A stretch of 64,000 nt of DNA from Epiperipatus broadwayi. Taxonomy: Eukaryota > Onychophora > Udeonychophora > Euonychophora > Peripatidae. The notes under the pieces were generated by a model, which saw only the letters and a program-made list of their open reading frames with translations, made no database searches and was not told where the DNA came from. The position numbers and the translations under genes are program-made. The DNA lies in contig JAQFVV010000277.1 of NCBI GenBank assembly GCA_028023455.1, positions 1 through 64,000 of the forward strand, read 5' to 3'. Below are positions 10,956-21,906 of the stretch, piece after piece (positions within the stretch are counted from its first letter, which is position 1; every line of letters starts with the position of its first letter).

Positions 10956-11149
10956 GTATTACAAGCATTGCAAAGTCAGGCCAAGTGGTTATGGGGAAAT
11001 CGAATGTATTTGTTGTGCAGAAGACTCAACTTAGGACACAGAATTCTCTCTCTGGAAATTCATGTGGAACGGTAACATTAGGTGGCAGTCCTGTAGCAGT
11101 TAATGTAGCTGCAAGTAAACCTAGTTTACAATCTATTCATAATTCTCAG
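10956..11149 (+). CDS. Coding exon 1 of those visible, unidentified Ser/Thr/Gln-rich protein
   Basis: The exon is read from the acceptor ttcttctgaatttaag (AG at 10954-10955) to the donor CAG/gtaaat at 11150. It has two leading bases and then 64 codons, and ends in phase 0. It encodes a Ser, Gln, Thr, Val-rich segment (KSGQVVMGKS...RTQNSLSG...KPSLQSIHNSQ) with no folded domain that I recognise. The style is that of a disordered activator or chromatin protein. The phase joins the next exon without a frame change. An alternative acceptor is the AG at 10979. Earlier exons, including the start codon, must lie upstream, possibly beyond the LTR element and outside the window. The strength of the call rests on the phase agreement of all six exons. 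Confidence 0.72.
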
Positions 11150-13300
11150 GTAAATTGTGAAAATAGTATATATATTTTTAATATATATATATACTTCTTT
11201 ACAATGTATTTTAATCATTCTTTTAGTGTTGATTTTTCTTCTTGTTAAATTATACTATTTTTTATGTATATTTTTTAATTTAGATGTTTATTGTGTCAAA
11301 TTTTTAGTGCTAAACACTTTTATAGTATTTAACAAAAGGATATTTTGTATGATCACTCTCTATAGTTAAACTTTTTGGTGTCATATACCCACATTAGTGT
11401 ACTTTGTGAGCATTTTGGATTATTGTCATTATTAGTCATTTATGAAAAAGAAAATCTCGCATATTGAAGTACATTGTCTTCTCCAATTTTTTAAATACCT
11501 TTTTTTATTTTTTTAAATGCTCATAACTAATACTATTTCTAAAATCATCAGTGAAGTTTTTTTTGTGTGTGTGTATTCAATATCTTTCTCCTAATAATTT
11601 CTTTTCTAAATAATCGTTATTGTTCTTACTCTGTTCAACAATACTACATTGCTAAATATTATCTTGCCAACTTAGTCCTATTTTTCTCCTGATCCACATT
11701 TATAACGTCTCTTGTATTTTATTCTTTTCTAATTATGCACATTTGCTCTATATTCCAAACAAAATATTTAATGACCTTGTTTTTTTAAAAAAAAATCTTA
11801 TTTCTATCAACTACAAAACAATATAATTTTATTAAGTCTATTTAAAAATCAATGTCAGCTATCCAACCATTCATGTATTTAAAACCATTACCTTTTTAAA
11901 TTGATGATGTGGATGACAAGAATGGACAGCTCATTTTGAACAATTTTTGTCAGAAAATGAATTTGAGCCTCATAAATCTATTATCACCTGTTATTTTCTG
12001 CTTTCATTTTACTTGCACTTATTTTCAGCTTGAATTTTGAAGAAGTAAATCACTTCTATTTAAAATAGTTAAATTTTTCTTCAGGTTCATGTAAAATATT
12101 AAATTGGTTAAACTTTCATAAAATGGCAGAACTGGAATAGGACATATAGATTTTCTATTGTATGTGCTGTTATGTCGATCAATATATTTTATTCTTATTG
12201 GGCTTATAAAAAAAAAAATTACAATATGGCTTTTAATATGAGATGTTAAAATAAATTGTGGTAGTGAGGAAATGGGTTCACTATTGTTGGATCTAGTTTT
12301 AGAACTGCATTATAAATTTTCAATGATTCACCTCTTCAAACCATTGAATTAATTCATTTATTCTGTTTAGTCAAGATTTAATAAAGGAAATTCAGAGAGA
12401 AATTATAATAGAATTGCTAATTGCTTTTTAAGCAAACTTTGAATGTTACATGTGCATGTTATCACAGTGATAGAATGGCAAATTCAAAGCTGAAGAATTC
12501 AGGGTTGTTTCTTAGCTGAGTAACATAGTTAAAAAATATATCAGATTAATTGAATTGAATTTTTAGATGCTTAATTTGCCATTAAAGTGCTTGAATGTCT
12601 CATGACTTCCCAAGTAAAATTATTATACTATTACTATTAGTTGATCATTGACAAATATTTAATATAGTAGAGTTGCAATTCAGATAAGTATTTCAATGAA
12701 TGAAGATTATTAAATTTTTTTTAATTGGAGGTTATTTGAAAGCAGAGAATTAAAGGAATCATTGGAATAATGAACAAATTGTGAAATGTGCACTCAAAGA
12801 AAAATATTGCTTTGATTTTCATTCAGACTTTCAAAGATATATGGACTCTGAGAATTGCTTTAGAATTGAATACAAATTGATTTTGGGTATTGTAGAGATT
12901 ACTTACTTAGTGAGAATATCAGAATTTTAAATATATTGCAGTTTCTTAACATTTTTGGAAATTATAACGTGCAGGTAGGACTGTTTTTGATATTTTAAAG
13001 TTGAAATTAATCAGTTTTTAAAATAAGCTTTTTTTAAGCACAGAATCGTATCCAATATGGGTAACCAAAACTCTTCAGAAACAAATGTTCATTAAACACG
13101 TTTTTTATTGTGATTTATGATGAATATTTCAGTGCTGTTGTAATTGTTATTCATTTAATGCAACATACATCTTTATTGTATCTCTTATTCTATTGCTTTT
13201 GTATATATGTTCTTATCATATATCAGTAAAATTTGTATAAATAAAATAAAGATTTCTCCAGTTACTAGATTTTGTAGATAATAATGATTGTTTTTTTGCA
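11150..13300. other. Intron, no further feature seen
   Basis: AT-rich sequence with homopolymer and TA runs. I find no convincing ORF, repeat or RNA gene up to the LINE remnant at 13310. Confidence 0.5.
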
Positions 13301-13309
13301 AATAATTTG

Positions 13310-13945
13310 CTTTGGAGTTTAAGAAAACATTACAAGAACTATCAAATGAAAGCAAAAAAGTAAGACTAGAGATAAATGCTAAAAACAATATTAAGGACTT
13401 CCTAAAAAAGAAAAAAAAATGATGATTGACAATAATGGATTAGAAGAAGTTAAAAACTGCAAATAATGTAATTATTGATACAAATGGAAAACATAATAGA
13501 TGAAATCAATCATAGAATTAAAACATGTAAAGAGTGATTTTGGTATAGAAATAATATTAAAATAAAATATGCATGTGTTTGTGAAGGCTTAAGTTTACAT
13601 CTGAGACTTAGATACTTATTTACCTCATGCAGCAAAATGTTAAGAGATGTATGTTAGAAGCACCAAAGAGGAATTGAAAGTGAAATCCATGGATGACAGA
13701 ACAAAGAGTATTATTCGCAATGAAAGAATTAAAAAATTGAAATAAGAATTCCTAGGGCATGGTGCTAGAAGAAATGATAGTGGATAGAAAGTTGCCATTT
13801 TAAAATGAATATCATGAGCTTGTAAAAGACCTAAAAAGAGACCACATTTGAAATGGGTGAATGAGATAAAAAAGTTTTCTGAAATGATCTGAAGAGAAGC
13901 TGGATGAAATTTGGAGAGACTTTCACCCTGCAATGGATCAATAAT
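13310..13945 (+). pseudogene. Decayed RTE-type LINE 3' part
   Basis: The frame near 13325-13385 reads LQELS.ESKKV.L.IN.K, the same stretch as in the better-preserved RTE at 55.5-57.1 kb, and later GNIIDEINHRIK-like, ARRNDSGW-like and WMKFGETFTLQWI-like stretches follow in order. The piece therefore covers the RT thumb to the C-terminus with many stops and shifts. It ends in aatgatatgataatgata, resembling the tail of the other copy. Much older than the 57-kb element. Confidence 0.75.
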
Positions 13946-14247
13946 GATATGATAATGATACCCTTAAATATTTTTATATGGTCATATTTTTTAAAAGAAC
14001 CAATTTTAAAAAGAAAAACATTAAGGTCTTATTAGATGTGATATGTTGGACTATTTCCATCATCTATGAGTGAGTGTTGAATGTATAGAAAATTTTAAAC
14101 TTTATTTAAACTTTAATACAAACAACTTTTAGTAAAAACATAAATAGATAACACAGGTTACTAATTAAACAACTTTTTGAGTAGTAGTATTCTCCACTCT
14201 TCTTCAGGTATTGCTGGCCTGATATGCACAGTGGCAGTATTTGCATA

Positions 14248-14320
14248 GTTGAACTTGCATCTTTAGATTGTTGAATATCAAATTTAAGGCAAATGCTCTA
14301 ACTAACTAATATATTCTGTC
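14248..14320 (-). repeat. tRNA-like module, left arm copy
   Basis: Inverted counterpart of the module at 14761-14835, with more changes in the promoter boxes. Confidence 0.55.
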
Positions 14321-14491
14321 AAAGGCAACATATAGTAGAAATTTGATATTTATATATGAGGGTTGGTTCAAATCCTCCTGAGTCCTTCAATTTTTTTTTA
14401 AGAGCAAGACTAATTAGTTTATATATATATTATTATTGTTTAATATTTTTCCTAAGAGCAAGATTAATTAGAGGCTTCCATACATTGTGTA

Positions 14492-14640
14492 TTGCAAAGA
14501 TATTGGATAAAGAGGAAAAAAATGCATAGAAGAAAATTCAAGGAAGCTGCTCATATGACAATGGTAAATAATCCTACAATTCAATTCAGGGTCGCAATAC
14601 ACAATGTATGGAAGCCTCTAATTAATCTTGTTCTTAGAAA
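14492..14640 (+). pseudogene. Penelope-like GIY-YIG endonuclease C-terminal fragment
   Basis: The frame begins YWIKRKK and continues RRKFKEAAHMTM ... IQ ... AIHNVWKPLI. Penelope endonuclease tails have the pattern ERE..W..RK.KEA.HI ... N...G...S..W.P. The second copy at 30941-31138 (minus) keeps the upstream ILERE block as well. The catalytic GIY-YIG half is absent here. Confidence 0.55.
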
Positions 14641-14760
14641 AAATATTAAAAAAAAACTAATTAGTCTTGCTCTTAAAAAAAAAAATTGAAGGACTTAGGA
14701 GGATTTGAACCAACCCTCATATATAAATATTTCAAATTTTTACTATATGTTGCCTTTGAC

Positions 14761-14835
14761 AGAATAGCTCAGTTGGTTAGAGCATTTGCCTTAAATTTGA
14801 TATTCAAGAATCTAAAGGTGCGAGTTCAATTCTAT
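14761..14835 (+). repeat. tRNA-like module with pol III A and B boxes
   Basis: TAGCTCAGTTGG fits the A box (TRGYNNAGYNGG). A box-B-like GAGTTCAATTC lies about 45 bases downstream. It cannot fold into a full tRNA with a clear anticodon arm, so I call it tRNA-derived, SINE style, rather than a tRNA gene. On the opposite strand at 14699-14716 the sequence GGTTCAAATCC is a second B-box-like motif. Confidence 0.6.
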
Positions 14836-15359
14836 GTGAATACTTCACTGTGCATATCAGGTCAGCAACACCTGAAGAAGAGTGGAGAACAATACTACTC
14901 AAAATGTTGTTTAATTAGTAACCTGTATTGTCTATTTGTGTGTTATTACTAACAGGTTATTTGTATTTGGAAAGTTTAGTAATCATAGATGATGGAAATA
15001 GTCCAACATATCACATCTAATAATATACCATCACCACAAACTTTCAGACAAATATTAAGGCCTTATGTATGTGTTCACATGTTAAAGTGGTAAATTCATA
15101 GATTCATGAGATATTTTACTGTTGCTTTTTTTTCATCTTGTAAGAATATTCTGCTATATCCAATCAAAAGGGGCAATAGAATATGTTACACTAATAGCTG
15201 TTAATTAATTTTGTGACAATTTTTGGTTATCATGTGATTTAACATAGTCTTTGTGTACATATGTTATTCTTGTAAAATTATAGATTACAGTTTACTTTTT
15301 AATTTTGTATTTTATGATGAATGAACATTATTATATATATTTTTACTTCTACTTTATAG

Positions 15360-15518
15360 GAAATGCTGAGTTTTATTGCAAAGCAAGATAAATTAAAAAA
15401 TAGTACAGTCAATGTACAGACCATTAATACCTGTTTAAGCAATCAGTTGCTGTCAAAGGTTGTTGCAATGCCTTCCAATAATCAAGTTACAATAACACCA
15501 GTGCCTGAAGAACCTAAG
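15360..15518 (+). CDS. Coding exon 2 of those visible, unidentified gene
   Basis: The acceptor is a T-rich tract ending atag before 15360 and the donor is AAG/gttggt at 15519. It holds 53 whole codons in phase 0, from EMLSFIAKQDKLKN to ITPVPEEPK. There is a hydrophobic start followed by a Ser/Asn/Thr-rich stretch and no recognised domain. An alternative donor six bases downstream (gtaatg) would alter the phase and break the join to the next exon, so the first is preferred. It follows a 4.2-kb intron. Confidence 0.8.
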
Positions 15519-15806
15519 GTTGGTAATGTATAGCAATCCTAACTTACATAATTAATGCATTCTATGAAAGATTGTGTAACTTGAAATTTATGCAAGTCAA
15601 AAATTCCACTCTGTACTTTTAAAAATCATAACAAATTAGGGTTAATCTCAAATTTTGCATTTTGTTTGTCGAGATATATATATGCCATCCCTAATCTTTG
15701 CATTTTCATTCTCGTATATTTGTATTGAAAAATTGTACAACTTGAAATTGTGTAAATCAGTGACTACATATTTTGTGTTCAATGTTTTTTATTTTTATTT
15801 TTCCAG

Positions 15807-15975
15807 AAACCAGAAAATGAAGGAAAGAGTTCAATATTAGCAGAGTTAATCCAAGCTGCTGGTATCTTACCTGAAACTGGCATGGGCTCAGGCGATGGTG
15901 ACTCATTAGAAGAAACCTCAGTTGAGACTTCTGAACTCGGACCTAATGACTTATTGTCTAGTGTAGATATTGGAG
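15807..15975 (+). CDS. Coding exon 3 of those visible, unidentified gene
   Basis: Strong acceptor tttttatttttccag and donor GGAG/gtaaaa. It starts in phase 0 and leaves one base. The product begins KPENEGKSSILAELIQAAG, a short amphipathic helix candidate, and continues as an acidic Asp/Glu/Ser-rich segment (GDGDSLEETSVETSELG ... LLSSVDIGG), like a transactivation or docking region. Only 288 bases separate it from the previous exon, unusual next to the other introns. Confidence 0.85.
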
Positions 15976-16274
15976 GTAAAAAGAATAATTAATTATTAAT
16001 TGAAACATCAGTAATTGCTAAAAATATTGAATTTAATTTCAGACAGAACTTTTGAAAGGTAAAATATACTTCTTAAGAGAATTTTACATCTGGGTTTGAC
16101 AAAAACCATTTTACAAACTGAAGTTATTATAAAAGCTACAATTTGTATATAAATACAATTTACTTTTCCAAATACTTTCTTTTAATAATTGTTTTTTTTT
16201 TTAAATTTGTTAAAATATGAGTTTAATTTGATAACTATTATTTTAAAATAACCATATCATTTTTTATGGCTTTA

Positions 16275-16398
16275 CTTTTAGAGAAATGCTTTAACTTTTG
16301 TTATATGTTTCTTGAATGTTTATAATAGTCAAACGATGTCTTTTTTTGACTATATAGCTCTCAAACCTTGCCACAAGATAGTGACTTTAAGAATAGCT
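16275..16398 (+). repeat. Half copy of the 16.6-kb foldback element
   Basis: Shares tttataatagtcaaac, atgtctttttttgac, ctctcaaacctt and cacaagatagtgacttta in the same order with 16630-16755, but the inverted second arm is missing. Confidence 0.75.
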
Positions 16399-16596
16399 GT
16401 CTTATGTTTAACCTAAATTCCCACTTATATAGGCCAATCTGAAGCATCTTGATTTGGGAGCATGAAGCTGTTAATCTCCTCATTTTTTAAGTACACCATT
16501 TCCTTTACAAATTAACCTTTGTGAAATCTTGTGATATACAACTAGTTAATATTACGATCTTTATACTGGAAATATATAAACTAATGCAAAGTTGTG

Positions 16597-16913
16597 ATTA
16601 TTTATTAAGTGCATAGGATGTATGTAAATACTTTTAGAGAAAGGCTTTAACAGTTATCATATGCGCCTTGAATGTTTATAATAGTCAAACAATGTCTTTT
16701 TTGACAATAGAGAGACCTCTCAAACCTTGACACAAGATAGTGACTTTATATAATTTATAAAGATAAGAATATCTTGTGTCAAAGTTTGATAGGTCCCTCT
16801 GTAGTCAAAAAAAGATATTGTTTGACTATTATAAACATTCAAGGTGCATATGATAATGGTTAAAGCCTTTCTGTAAAGGAATTTACATACTTCCTATGCG
16901 CTTAATAAATAAT
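16597..16913. mobile_element. Foldback/MITE, about 150-bp inverted arms
   Basis: The two arms pair over nearly their whole length with a spacer of only a few bases around 16750. Outer ends are attatttattaag / cttaataaataat. Inside, tttataatagtcaaacaatg pairs with tattgtttgactattataaa. No coding capacity; transposition would depend on another element. Confidence 0.85.
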
Positions 16914-17324
16914 TTCAATTTTATATGGCTTTGTAAATTATTTATAGTTAATTTTAAGGATGTTTAGTACTGTTTGGCCTGAACATTGTTGTTTGTGAAT
17001 AAAATCCTTCTAATAAAATGAAAAAGGATTACGGTGATTCATTTTTTAATAAATCAGTTTATAGTTGTTTATAAATGGTAAAACATAATGTGGAGATTTT
17101 ACAAATGATGGCCATTTTTTTTCCCTGTGAAAAGGTGATTGGTGACTGGTTTTCTCTCCAAACTGCCTGAAATGCCATCTCTGATTCAATCATATAGCAT
17201 CTTAGTTTAACTATTCACAAACATTTTAAGATACAAGTACGTTTGGATCACAAGTTACGAATGAAATGTGCCAGTGTGTTTCATATCTTAACTCACGATC
17301 AAACAACATTCTATGATTAAATTT

Positions 17325-17620
17325 TGTTTTAAATTGGATAAAACTGTTATTGAAATATTTGAAATGATTCACCCTATATGGCAGTAAAGTCATGAGTTGT
17401 AAAAAGATTTTGTGGTTACAGGAAGAGCATTGAGATGATGATTGATGAAGATATAAAATACTTTAACACATTATATCGTAACTCCTAGTTCTTTAAAAAT
17501 TTTGTGCTGAATATGTCATTACATAAGATATTGTTTTAGAGTTGGTGCCAGGCAGCTTGAAGAGAGAAACAGTTACCTTTTGACTGAGACACATTATATG
17601 ATAATTGTAATAGTGTTCTC
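17325..17620 (+). pseudogene. Mariner-like transposase N-terminal remnant
   Basis: LDKTVIEIFEMI-like frame, then AATGATTGATGAAGATA and gtcattacataa blocks, shared in order with the clearer copy at 54845-55140. Many stops. It covers the helix-turn-helix start of the transposase only. Confidence 0.5.
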
Positions 17621-17705
17621 ATTTACAAAATTTTTCAAATGAGCAACTTCATGCCAAACATTTTTGGAAACAAATTAATAAATAGGACATTAGATATATA
17701 TAATT

Positions 17706-17720
17706 GGGGGGGGGGGGGGG
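17706..17720 (+). repeat. Poly-G tract, 15 bases
   Basis: An uninterrupted G run in very AT-rich sequence, liable to sequencing length error. Confidence 0.95.
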
Positions 17721-18059
17721 CATTGAATTTAAATATAAGCCTTTTCTTCCTGGGGAATATCTAGATTGTTTAAATGTTATTTAATTTTATTTCACATAGT
17801 ATAGCTAAACAGTTTTTGATGCAGTTGCTGTTCTACACTATATTAATAAAGCGTTGCAGTTATTTCTGTTATTTTGTACAATTGTGTTTATCTATTTATT
17901 TGTAAATAATCTCATATGTTGGTGTTTTAATAAAGCTATTTCAAAAACAAAAATAAAAAAAGTTTTTGGCGAATATTGTACATTCTGCTTGTGTATACCA
18001 TCTGCCATGGAGCCCACAGAACTGAACTGGACATCTGATTACTTTGGATTTTTTTTGTA

Positions 18060-21000
18060 AGAATGGGAATTTTAAAAAGTAGCTGTAGAAAGTTTTTGAA
18101 GTACTATTTATCAAAAATAGCAACTAAAATTGTCATCACCAACTTTTAAACATTTATAAATTTTGAATATTAATGTATCGTAGAATTGCTATTGTAATTT
18201 ACCATAAATAAAATAATGTACTCTGTAAATATCTTATGAATTTCATCTTGCAGTCTATATAATTTCTGAAGAGCCAATTCTGATGAGTATTGCTATCAAT
18301 ATGTAGTTCTCAAGATGTTTTTGATTTATTTTTTTTAATACTAAAATCTTTTTTGCTTATTAAATAGAAGCAAATGAACATAAACTTGTAATTGAAATAT
18401 GAAGAAATTTGGGATACAGTAATTTTTTTCCCCACAAAAATTAGTATTTGTGATGGATGAAATATGTTTAATGAGAGGAAAAAGACTAAATACTTATTAG
18501 CAATAGTAGTAATTGAATGATTAATTGTTCAAGGGGTCATGTGATGTTTACGCATCATAATTAACAGATTAAATCTAGATCCAGGAACTTTTCAGCTCTT
18601 GAGTAAACTACATGGTGCAGTGTACTATTAACGATAAAGGTCTATGTCATTACTATATGATGCTATAGCTTACTTTGTAAGCAATATCTGCTTTTAAAAT
18701 TTTTTAAGGCTTGTTATATTTTTTTCCAAAAATGTTATATGATGTGGAAAATTCAAATCTAAAATTAAAAAAAAAATTTTAAAGGGATTTTGAGGATTTT
18801 CATGAGTGCTGAGAAATTCATCTTCGTAAAGCGTTGCATATATGTGTGTGTGTGTGTATGTATAAACAATTTTCAACAGTTGTAATTTGTATTCGTATAA
18901 TTTTTATTACAGTACCTTTTTAAAAACATAATGATAGTGTATGGTTTCTGCAGCACAATCATTGTCAAGATGTCCTGTGTGGTTTAGTGCAGTAGTAAAC
19001 TGTCAGATTCTGGAGTGTAAAGTCCTTGTATGAATTCTAATGCTGGAAAAATTCCAGCACTCAATCTTCTTATAAACTCTCACACAGTAAAGCCGTTAAT
19101 TTATTTATTTTTTTTTCAAGGCCAGATAGCTTTTTCTAGTCATTACACTAATTTTAATTGCATTACAGGATATCTGAAGATTAAGTTGAATAGCCTTGAA
19201 ACATTAACATATTGCTGAAATGATTGTTGGGGGATCTCATAACCAATAAATATATCATCTAGGCATTTATGTAGATTAGTTTTATAATGCTAAGAATTTA
19301 GACTAGTGATAGGCCTTAGGATTCTATTTTCATGTATGCTGAGTACTTATATACTTACTCATACATATATATATATAACTTAATTCACACAATTAAACCA
19401 TATTATAGGCCAATGATAATATCAGACATTAAAATTTTTCAATCTCTTGCCAGGCTGAAGTCTTGTCTATTAGACCCTCTTTACATAAAGGGCCAAAGAA
19501 ATTTTGAAAAGTTTGGATCCAGTTATGACTTGCATAGGCTCTATGAGTTGATTCAAAGCCTCTATATAAAATGTCTAGTGCATATTGTATTGAGAATATT
19601 AGATCATTTTAGGTACCATTTCAATCTTTGATCTAAGGATTGGCCAGTAGTCTTTTTATTATTAGATTTGCTAAGATTTTGGAAAGTTTTTTAGTGATTG
19701 TATTGGCCTATACTAGCTTCCAGATAGAGCTTAGAATTGTATTTAATTTACAAATGTATTATAACAAAAATTTTCCTAGTTGAAATATGAATTTGGCTTT
19801 GGAGAATATCACATAGAAGTTTTTGATGAGAGGAATTTTTATTCTGTACTAATCAGGTTATTGCAGGTCATTAAAAAGATTCCGATTCACAGGTGTAGAA
19901 AAGTTTTTATTTGTTAATCTTCCTTGAATCTAATGTTTCCATTAGAGCTATTTTGACAATTAACAAACATCTAACTCTTCTGGTTATTTTAATTTGTAAA
20001 AGTATGATAGCATATTATTGCATTCTGTTTTTAGAAAGTTGGGAATAAATATTTCAATTTTTGCTTTTCCTGGCCACATTACTCATATATATTGTCTGCG
20101 GTAAAAAATCTTTTAACAGAAACTTAACTTCTGTCAAACGAAAAAACGATATTCCGTATTTTGTTTCTAATAATTAGAGTATACATATTAATAAAGTTTT
20201 CCATTCTAGCAAAGCTATTACAAAAAAAACAACAACTTAATATTTGAAAACAGCAGTTTTTTTTTTTCATACTAAAAGAATCAATGAGAAGATTAGCAGA
20301 TATATTTTTAAAAGTAATGTCAAGATATCAATGTCTCATAAGTAAGAACTTGGTCATTTATTTCAAAAATCTAAAGATTAGTTATACTTAGAACCTCAAG
20401 GAATATATTTCATTTTGTCTTTGTCACTGATGCTATATTATAGTTCAAATGAATAGACACTTTAATGTGTGAATTAGCGAACTTATAAATGTTTCCAACT
20501 TCAGATTACATATTGTTCTCAAATTTTGATAGCACTCAAACATAATAGGCTACCATCAGGGTAATTGTTTTCAAAGCCTGTGTATTATGTGAGTGGATAA
20601 TAGCAAATGTTGTATATTAAGTAGACAATGTAAATAATAAAAAAAAAATTTTCATTCTATATATATATATAGTTAAAATGTTTCAATACAAGCTCATATA
20701 TTTATATATAGAGAGAGATAGGCGTGGGGGGAGAGATATAAATACCAACCTATAAAACATTTCAGTTTATTAAAATATTTCAAAAATAATTAATAAAAAT
20801 GCAAGATAATAAAAAATTTTGGAATTTTTTTTTTATTGCACTTAGAAAATTCTAATCTTTTTTAGGTTTATACTTGTAAATTTTTAAAAGTCATTTCTAA
20901 TAGTAAAAGATTTTTAGAAAGATTTTTTTTTTAAAAAAAAAAAAGTTACAATAATGAAAGTTGCCTGAAAAAAGCCAAACCTAAACAAATTCCTTTAAAA

Positions 21001-21720
21001 AGGTAAAGCAATTTAAAAAAAAAAAAATAGTTTCTTAAACAAAATAAAAAAATACAGTATTTCTAAATATGTATACTTCATATGTAATTATCTATGCAAT
21101 GTTAATAAAGTAAGTGTTGAAATGCTATTTACTCCAGTATTACAGAGATTCCTTATTCAGTTTCTTTTTTCAAACCATTAACATTAATTTTTGTAAGATA
21201 ATTTGGCCAAAAACAACTGGAAATTGTTTTAACAAGATTATTATCAACTAAATATTGAACCCACTCACTATCAGATATTATCATAACTGCTTTATCAAAA
21301 TCATAGTTAGCTAGCTAGATCAGAGACTTTTGAAAGATTTGCAATGACCTGATTTGTTTTATAGAGAGAATAAGAGAAATTTTCTCTGACAATGAATTCT
21401 TTTCATGGTCATTCTTAAAGCCTGTTTTTAATTCGTACATATATTTAATAAACTCATTTTATAAATTTAATCATGTAACCTAGTGACATCTGTGCACTTT
21501 AAAATAAAGCTGCCAATATTTATCTCTTCAGTAACCTCTTTAATTCATAAAAGTGTAAAAGTTTCCTCTGGATAGTTTTATTTCATTATCATGTTTGTGT
21601 TTAGTGTTGTCATGGATTTAATTCTCATTTTTACTAATCAGATAGCTTTCTGAAAAATGTAAATATTATTTTTAGTTTAATTACGTAGATTTTGAATTAT
21701 ATGTAGATATGTGTGTATAT
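18060..21720. other. Intron, mostly featureless
   Basis: AT-rich, with short microsatellites (tgtgtgtg near 18845, tatata near 19360 and 20660, gagaga near 20710) and poly-A/T runs. The open frames here (for example 19332-19631) have no motif I recognise. Confidence 0.5.
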
Positions 21721-21731
21721 ATTTATTCCAG

Positions 21732-21906
21732 ATGGCAAAGTTGTTCAGTTACCTTTAAACGAATGGGTTGAATATGACTTAACGGAAAGTACTACTGCTC
21801 CAACAGGCTCACTTGATTATTCAGAAACAATTGATAATAGCAGTTACAAAACTGTTCTTGAAGACCAAGAAATGGAAGACCATAAAAAAGATCACCAGGA
21901 TACTGA
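21732..21906 (+). CDS. Coding exon 4 of those visible, unidentified gene
   Basis: The acceptor is atttattccag and the donor ACTGA/gtaaga. The single base left by the previous exon completes a Gly/Asp junction, giving DGKVVQLPLNEWVEYDL, then TESTTAPTG...DYSETIDNSSYKTVLEDQEMEDH. The DGKVVQLPLNEW block is the most hydrophobic and probably most conserved part of the visible protein. The rest is acidic and polar. It leaves two bases (GA), completed by T in the next exon. The intron before it is 5.8 kb and holds foldback and mariner remnants. Confidence 0.85.

Larger units (their letters stand above)
14030..15022. mobile_element. 1-kb palindrome of Penelope-type ends with tRNA-like modules
   Basis: The left arm (about 14030-14495) is the inverted copy of the right arm (about 14590-15022), with a spacer of about 95 bases. 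Matching blocks run from tgatatgttggactatttcc at the outside to ggcttccatacattgtgtattg at the inside. The centre encodes, on the plus strand, a short frame (RRKFKEAAHMTM ... VWKPLINL) that resembles the end of the GIY-YIG endonuclease of Penelope-like elements, and a relative occurs at 30941-31138 (minus). Each arm also has a tRNA-like module. Head-to-head insertion of two 5'-truncated copies is the simplest origin. Confidence 0.75.

Noticed and set aside
14761-14835. A functional tRNA gene
   Set aside because: A and B boxes are present, but no convincing acceptor or anticodon stem, and the sequence is part of a repeat with an inverted partner.
17854-18123. Short ORFs on both strands near an ATGGAGCCC sequence as a gene
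   Set aside because: Low-complexity frames of about 60-68 codons with no motif or splice context.
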